From: Microbacterium sp. C7(2022)
GTDB taxonomy: Bacteria; Actinomycetota; Actinomycetes; Actinomycetales; Microbacteriaceae
Direction of reading: 5' to 3'
Length of the DNA stretch: 64,000 nucleotides
Assembly (NCBI RefSeq): GCF_028823665.1
Contig: NZ_JAPEHV010000006.1
Location: forward strand, 248,001-312,000
In this document: positions 60,092 through 64,000 of the stretch, in pieces
Position numbering within the stretch: position 1 is the first letter of the stretch
How the letters are laid out: each line of letters starts with the position of its first letter
The notes under the pieces: model-generated
Told to the model about the DNA's origin: nothing
Database searches by the model: none
Seen by the model: only the letters and a program-made list of their open reading frames with translations
Made by a program: the position numbers and the translations under genes

Positions 60092-60144
60092 TCTCTCACC
60101 CCTCGCGTCTTCCCACGCTGGGTGATTCCCGTCTCCGCGATACG

Positions 60145-61185
60145 TCAGCTGGTGGCGTGAGGAATCTCGTGCCAGAGGTCCACTGAGTCCTCGTCGCTGA
60201 GCCCCGCCGATGCGCCCGAACGACCCACCACTGTGACGGCCACGGCCGGATTGGTGGACGTGCGAATGTACAGTCGGTCGGAGGTGGCGCGTTGCAGAAC
60301 AGTCGCGAGCTGGCCGCGGATCGCCCTCAAGGATGCATCATCGAGACCATCAAGGCCGCCCTCGTCGAGCACCGTCACGGTCGCCCCGCGGCGGCGCGCC
60401 TTCTCGAGTTCCGCCTGCACCGCGTCATCGATCAGCCGCGGTCCGCGCATCTCGTCCCGCAGCCGCCCCTCGGCGACACGCGCTTCTAGACGGTCCGCTT
60501 CGTCGAGGTTGCCACCATTGGCTACCGTGCGAGAAAGCACGGGCCCGGCGACGGCGAGCGCGCGCTGCACCTGCACACGCCGTTCGCGCTGGCGCACGAC
60601 ATGCGTGGTTTGCCATGCCGTGGCGGCGCGCTGCAGTTGTGTGAGCCTGTCGGTGTCGCGCGCCGCGCGATCGATCGAACGAACGAGTAGCTGCGCGACA
60701 AGCACCCACACCATGGAGCCGAGCAGGCCCAGGGCGAAGGCACGGGTGAGGCCCAGCCACGCGATGGACGAGACGGCGAGCAGCCCGATTCCCGTCCATG
60801 CGGTGGCCGGGCGGTGACGAATCATCACCACGACCATGAGCGCGCCGATGCCCCCGAGGTACCAGGTGGCGAACGACGCGGCGCGCAGATCCGGCCCGGC
60901 GGCGATCTCAACGGCGGACGGCACAACCGCGGCGCTGCCGAGCGCCATGACCTGGGCGGTCAGAGGCAGTCGGTCCGGCGAAATGGGGCGCCCATCCCGC
61001 GAGAGCGTCGGCGCCGTGCGCGGAGTCCACAGAATGCACATGAGCACCGTGGTCAGGTACAGCGCCAGTGCGCACAGGCTGAGCCACGGCAGAGCGGGTT
61101 GCTCGGTCCACCAGAGTCCGCGAACAGCCAGGTACACCGAGAACGCCAGCCCGAGGGCGATGAGCACGTTTCTTACGCTGATCAC
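60145..61185 (-). CDS. degenerate sensor-kinase-like membrane protein
   Basis: A 346-residue protein with about six membrane segments (residues 1-170), then a helical stretch (~175-265) and a C-terminal region in place of a kinase ATPase domain. Unlike the upstream kinase, I see no phospho-acceptor His box and no N, G1 or G2 motifs; the end reads VAVTVVGRSGASAGLSDEDS. It is therefore probably a non-catalytic partner or modulator. GTG 61185 overlaps the kinase stop (GTGA), so the two are coupled. Confidence 0.8.
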   Translation of the reverse strand: MISVRNVLIALGLAFSVYLAVRGLWWTEQPALPWLSLCALALYLTTVLMCILWTPRTAPTLSRDGRPISPDRLPLTAQVMALGSAAVVPSAVEIAAGPDLRAASFATWYLGGIGALMVVVMIRHRPATAWTGIGLLAVSSIAWLGLTRAFALGLLGSMVWVLVAQLLVRSIDRAARDTDRLTQLQRAATAWQTTHVVRQRERRVQVQRALAVAGPVLSRTVANGGNLDEADRLEARVAEGRLRDEMRGPRLIDDAVQAELEKARRRGATVTVLDEGGLDGLDDASLRAIRGQLATVLQRATSDRLYIRTSTNPAVAVTVVGRSGASAGLSDEDSVDLWHEIPHATS

Positions 61186-62423
61186 GAGGCATCCTCTCCC
61201 CACGACAGCACGACGAGCGTGCCGTGCGGCCCTGAGTCGACAGAGGCACGACCACCGACGGCCGCGACGCGGGCGATGATGGATGCCTTGATTCCCAAGC
61301 GATCATCCGGAACCGCGTGCACGTCGAAGCCACTTCCGGCATCCGACACCGTGATCTCGATCCTCGTCGGTGTCGTCGACACGGCGACGCGCAATCCCTC
61401 TCCCCCGGCGTGTTGCAGAGAGTTGGCGATCGCCTGCGTCGCGGCGAGCGTCAGCGCGCGTCCGATTCGACCGGGCAGAATCAGTCCGCTCGATGCCCCG
61501 CCCTCGACCTCGACAGGGCGCCCCAGGTCGCGTGCGGCGGCTTCGAGGTCGTGCGCCACGGTCGCGGCATCCGAGGGGTCATCGCTGCCCTCGCGCGGAT
61601 CGTTCTCCGCGTTCGCAAGCCGGGTGAGCGCATCCCGCGCCATCGCGGTGGCGAGGGTACGCTCGCGGTCGGTACGCGCGCGCTCTGCGGCGATCAGCGC
61701 GGCGAGAACACTGTCGTGCATGAGGGCGGCAACCTCAGCGCGCTCGTGTTCGGCGGCATCGGCGGCAGCCGCGTCGCCATAGGACGTCACCGCCCGGGCG
61801 CGGGTCCCGTCGACGTTCGCTGCCATGGAGCGAAACAGCCACCCGAGCGTGAGAATGACCCCACCCAGGATGAGCGCGAATGACACATCGAGCGCGGTGG
61901 CGAAGATCGTCTCCCGAGCGAACTCGCCCTGGATCACGCGCACGATTCCGTACCAGAGCGGAACGATGATCGTCCACACCACCTGCAGAGGCATCGGGAA
62001 TGCCAGCACCGCGGCGAGCGTGGCGATGTTGACGAGGAACCAGATCCATGGCTGGTGGGTGCTCGTCGGGATGAGCCCCTGGGTGGCGATCGGCCACACG
62101 GTGAGCACGAGCACATAGGACACGGCGAACGCGCCTGCTCCGAGCCGGACGCCACGGCCCACGAAACACGCCAACACCATCACCGCCAGCGTGCCGAACG
62201 CGACGAGCATCAGCGGAAGCTGCCAGGCCGGCAACGCATCGGTGGAGCCGATCGCTTCGACGAATGCCTGCGTGCCCAGCGCGAGCGAACCGAGCCCTGC
62301 GGCGAGCGAGATGATGCGCTCCACGCGCGTTCTCGTGAACGAACCGATCCCCTGGGTCGATTCCCTCGTGGAGGGAATGTGATCCCACGCCCTCTCGAGC
62401 AGGGTCTGCTCGTCAGCGCTCAC
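61182..62423 (-). CDS. sensor histidine kinase, six-TM input domain
   Basis: A 413-residue kinase. Six membrane segments (~35-198) form the input part, followed by a coiled region, an H-box-like EVAALMHDSVLAALIAAERA (His 236), and a HATPase domain with N-box AATQAIANSLQHAGG (Asn 334), VSDAGSGFD and the RLGIKASIIARV region. The membrane-embedded sensor suggests a ligand within or at the membrane. Its ATG lies inside the end of the regulator gene (11-bp overlap), giving tight coupling. Confidence 0.88.
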   Translation of the reverse strand: MSADEQTLLERAWDHIPSTRESTQGIGSFTRTRVERIISLAAGLGSLALGTQAFVEAIGSTDALPAWQLPLMLVAFGTLAVMVLACFVGRGVRLGAGAFAVSYVLVLTVWPIATQGLIPTSTHQPWIWFLVNIATLAAVLAFPMPLQVVWTIIVPLWYGIVRVIQGEFARETIFATALDVSFALILGGVILTLGWLFRSMAANVDGTRARAVTSYGDAAAADAAEHERAEVAALMHDSVLAALIAAERARTDRERTLATAMARDALTRLANAENDPREGSDDPSDAATVAHDLEAAARDLGRPVEVEGGASSGLILPGRIGRALTLAATQAIANSLQHAGGEGLRVAVSTTPTRIEITVSDAGSGFDVHAVPDDRLGIKASIIARVAAVGGRASVDSGPHGTLVVLSWGEDAS

Positions 62424-63090
62424 GAGCCGCCTCCGCCGAGTTCGTACCGGCTTCCGCCAGGATTCCGTCCTCCAGCGCGCGTCGCATGAGATCGACCTTG
62501 GTCGGGGCTGGTCGCCCGACCTCGACGTACTTCACGCGCACGCGGGTGATGTTCTCCTTCGCCGTCGAGTAGGCAATCCCGAGCCGATCGGCGACAGCCT
62601 TCAACGGCAAACCAGCCGCATACAGACGCAGAACGTCGCGCTCCCTCGCCGAAAGCTGCGCATCCGCGAAGTCGCGGTCGCCATCGATCGCGCTCGCCCA
62701 TTCGACGTTGTTGAGCAGCTCCCCCCGCGCGACGGCGCGGATCGCGCCGATCACATCGTCGATCGGCGATGCTTTGCTCACCACTCCGGCAGCACCTGAG
62801 GTGAGCGCTTCGCGCACAGCCGCGGGGCGATCAGCGACGCTATGGATGATCACGCTCGAACCATCCGACACGAGGCGCGTGACGTTCTCCGACACGGTCG
62901 TTCCGTCGCCCAGCGTGAGATCGAGCACGACAACATCGGCCGGTGCGCCCCCGCCAGTTCGACGCCAGCGCAGATACTCGATCACAGAGCTGCCCGAAAA
63001 GACGACCTGCTTTCCGTCGCTGCGCGCGCAGGCCGCCTCGAGTCCGAGCCGCACGGACTCGTGGTCATCGATCAGCGCAATACGGGTCAT
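62413..63090 (-). CDS. LuxR/NarL-type response regulator
   Basis: A 225-residue regulator. The receiver domain has IALIDDHESVRLGLEAA and the phospho-acceptor Asp 57 (VVVLDLTLGDG); the LuxR helix-turn-helix (~146-200) reads LSARERDVLRLYAAGLPLKAVADRLGI when joined in order, followed by AYSTAKENITRVRVKY. Likely partner of the kinase directly downstream. The operon order is methyltransferase, regulator, kinase, degenerate sensor; the regulator's start overlaps the methyltransferase stop by 4 bp. Confidence 0.92.
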   Translation of the reverse strand: MTRIALIDDHESVRLGLEAACARSDGKQVVFSGSSVIEYLRWRRTGGGAPADVVVLDLTLGDGTTVSENVTRLVSDGSSVIIHSVADRPAAVREALTSGAAGVVSKASPIDDVIGAIRAVARGELLNNVEWASAIDGDRDFADAQLSARERDVLRLYAAGLPLKAVADRLGIAYSTAKENITRVRVKYVEVGRPAPTKVDLMRRALEDGILAEAGTNSAEAARER

Positions 63091-64000
63091 CGCGCCGGGC
63101 CCTCGCCGTCGCCGACTCGGGTGAGGGCGGCGACCGCTTCAACATGGTGCGAATTCGGGAAGAGATCGAATGCGTCCACGCGCGCCGGCTCGTACCCCCG
63201 GGCACGAAAGGTTGCGAGGTCCCGCGCGAGGGCGACGGGGTCGCATGCGACATAGACGACGGCCGATGGCGCAAGCGATGCGACGGCGTCGACGACTCGC
63301 TGCCCCGCGCCCGCCCGGGGCGGATCCAGCAGCACTACTCCGCGGGCCAGCCGCTCGCGCTCACGGGCGGTCGCATCACTGGCGAGTGTTTCGAGCCAAC
63401 GATCGACCCGAGCCGTCTCGGCGCGCGCTCCCACCCATTCGGCGAGGTTTTCACCGGCGTGTTCGGTCGCTCGTGGATCGCTCTCGACACTGGTCACCCG
63501 GGTGGACGGCCCGCCGAGCTCACCGAGCGTGGCGGCGAAGAGCCCGACACCCCCATACAGATCCAGGTGCCAGCCGTCGGGATCGACGCCTGGCAAATCA
63601 GAGCGGATGCCGCGCAGCGCGTCGCGCACTGCGCCGGTCAGAGTGTGCGCCGCGAGGCGATGAACCTGCCAGAAGCCCGTGGCATCCACTCTGAAGTCGC
63701 GCCCAGCGACAGACTCGATCACGACCTCGGGAGTACGCGAGCGCATTCCGGGCTTCGATCGCGGTCGTTCTTCAGGTCGCGCGAGCACGCGGACACGTCC
63801 ATCGGACGGTTGAACCAAATCGATGCGTCCGGGCGCACCGGAGCGAATCTCGCGGGCGACGGCAGCGATCTCAGAAGTCGCGAGGGGCAGATCATCGACT
63901 TCGATGACGCGGTGGCTGCGCGCCGCGTAGGGCCCCACGCGCCCGTCGGGGTCGACGTGGAGGCTCACGCGCGTGCGCCACCGAGTTCCCTCGGCGTTCT
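63087..64000 (-). CDS. class I SAM-dependent RNA (uracil) methyltransferase, TrmA/RlmD-like (5' end outside window)
   Basis: About 304 residues of the C-terminal part are visible; the frame stays open to the window edge and reads GTRWRTRVSLHVD, which lies inside the family, so a GTG at 63968 is internal. The SAM site LDLYGGVGLFAATLGE, VVLLDPPRAGAG and the catalytic Cys in VVYVACDPVALARDL are present. These enzymes make 5-methyluridine in tRNA or rRNA. The TRAM domain and any iron-sulfur cysteines would be in the missing part. Confidence 0.9.
   Translation of the reverse strand, partial: NAEGTRWRTRVSLHVDPDGRVGPYAARSHRVIEVDDLPLATSEIAAVAREIRSGAPGRIDLVQPSDGRVRVLARPEERPRSKPGMRSRTPEVVIESVAGRDFRVDATGFWQVHRLAAHTLTGAVRDALRGIRSDLPGVDPDGWHLDLYGGVGLFAATLGELGGPSTRVTSVESDPRATEHAGENLAEWVGARAETARVDRWLETLASDATARERERLARGVVLLDPPRAGAGQRVVDAVASLAPSAVVYVACDPVALARDLATFRARGYEPARVDAFDLFPNSHHVEAVAALTRVGDGEGPAR

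Larger units (their letters stand above)
59888..60144. other. AT-richer structured segment between accE and the sensor operon
   Basis: 257 bp without a recognised gene. The left part (59900-60015) is clearly richer in A and T than its surroundings. It contains the 26-codon ORF and four successive hairpins: GAACGC/GCGTTC (59969-59984), GCTTTC/GAAAGC (59994-60015), a 10-bp stem (60030-60056) and a 12-bp stem (60059-60091). The last two can serve as terminators for the convergent genes; the first two are unexplained and could belong to a small RNA. Confidence 0.6.

Noticed and set aside
59888..60144. tRNA or remnant of maf
   Set aside because: No cloverleaf or CCA-like end could be drawn, and translation in all frames gave no Maf-like motif.

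Overview
The window is a piece of a high-GC actinobacterial chromosome, most likely Microbacterium or a close relative in Microbacteriaceae. The evidence is the MtrA-MtrB-LpqB trio, a WhiB regulator, an Rv3235-type protein, a long-form HPF, and gene blocks that keep the order known from Mycobacterium (secA-hpf-comF-lpqB-mtrB-mtrA; moxR-DUF58-spoIIM-RDD; LCP-purE-purK-PH domain-birA-accD-accE). Many genes have a TANNNT -10 box only 5-9 nt before the start codon, as expected for leaderless actinobacterial mRNAs. I see no rRNA, tRNA, CRISPR array, transposase or integrase.

Layout. 1-5.6 kb: conserved housekeeping genes (Rv3235-family protein, alanine-type aminotransferase, SecA). 5.7-7.0 kb: a PadR regulator with its operator, a stump of the ABC transporter gene it probably once controlled, and a 24-bp minisatellite. 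7.0-16 kb: DEAD-box RNA helicase, a coiled-coil protein, HPF, ComF and the lpqB-mtrB-mtrA operon. 16.1-27.3 kb: a five-gene overlapping operon of membrane proteins, MoxR ATPase and DUF58, and the spoIIM/RDD pair, split by an aquaporin-katG-fur cassette. 27.3-34.3 kb: ahcY, DUF3499, a protease-like protein without its zinc motif, DUF5719, a giant GT2 membrane protein and whiB. 34.4-50 kb: a cell-surface polymer locus with two O-antigen-ligase-like proteins, two acyltransferases, a GT2/CDP-glycerol-type transferase fusion, a protein with two CDP-glycerol-type transferase domains, a GT2, a bifunctional cytidylyltransferase/dehydrogenase expected to make CDP-ribitol, and a TagGH-type exporter. 50-57 kb: a secreted SH3b protein, a glycosyltransferase, an LCP ligase, purE, purK and a PH-domain membrane protein. 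57-60 kb: biotin ligase with acyl-CoA carboxylase beta and epsilon subunits. 59.9-64 kb: a tiny ORF in a highly structured AT-richer segment, then a two-component system with a second, degenerate sensor, and a partial RNA methyltransferase.

How the genes work together. The 37-50 kb genes form a plausible pathway: CDP-ribitol (or CDP-glycerol) synthesis, chain priming and polymerisation, acyl decoration and TagGH export; the nearby LCP protein could attach the product to peptidoglycan. This stretch differs in base and codon use and nearly lacks a heptamer (GGATGCC/GGCATCC) that is abundant elsewhere, which suggests acquisition. The MtrAB-LpqB genes and the secreted SH3b protein are also cell-envelope functions. 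The least explained part is 59.9-63.1 kb, where a 26-codon ORF ending YCWNASAFG lies beside two six-TM sensors and a LuxR-type regulator.
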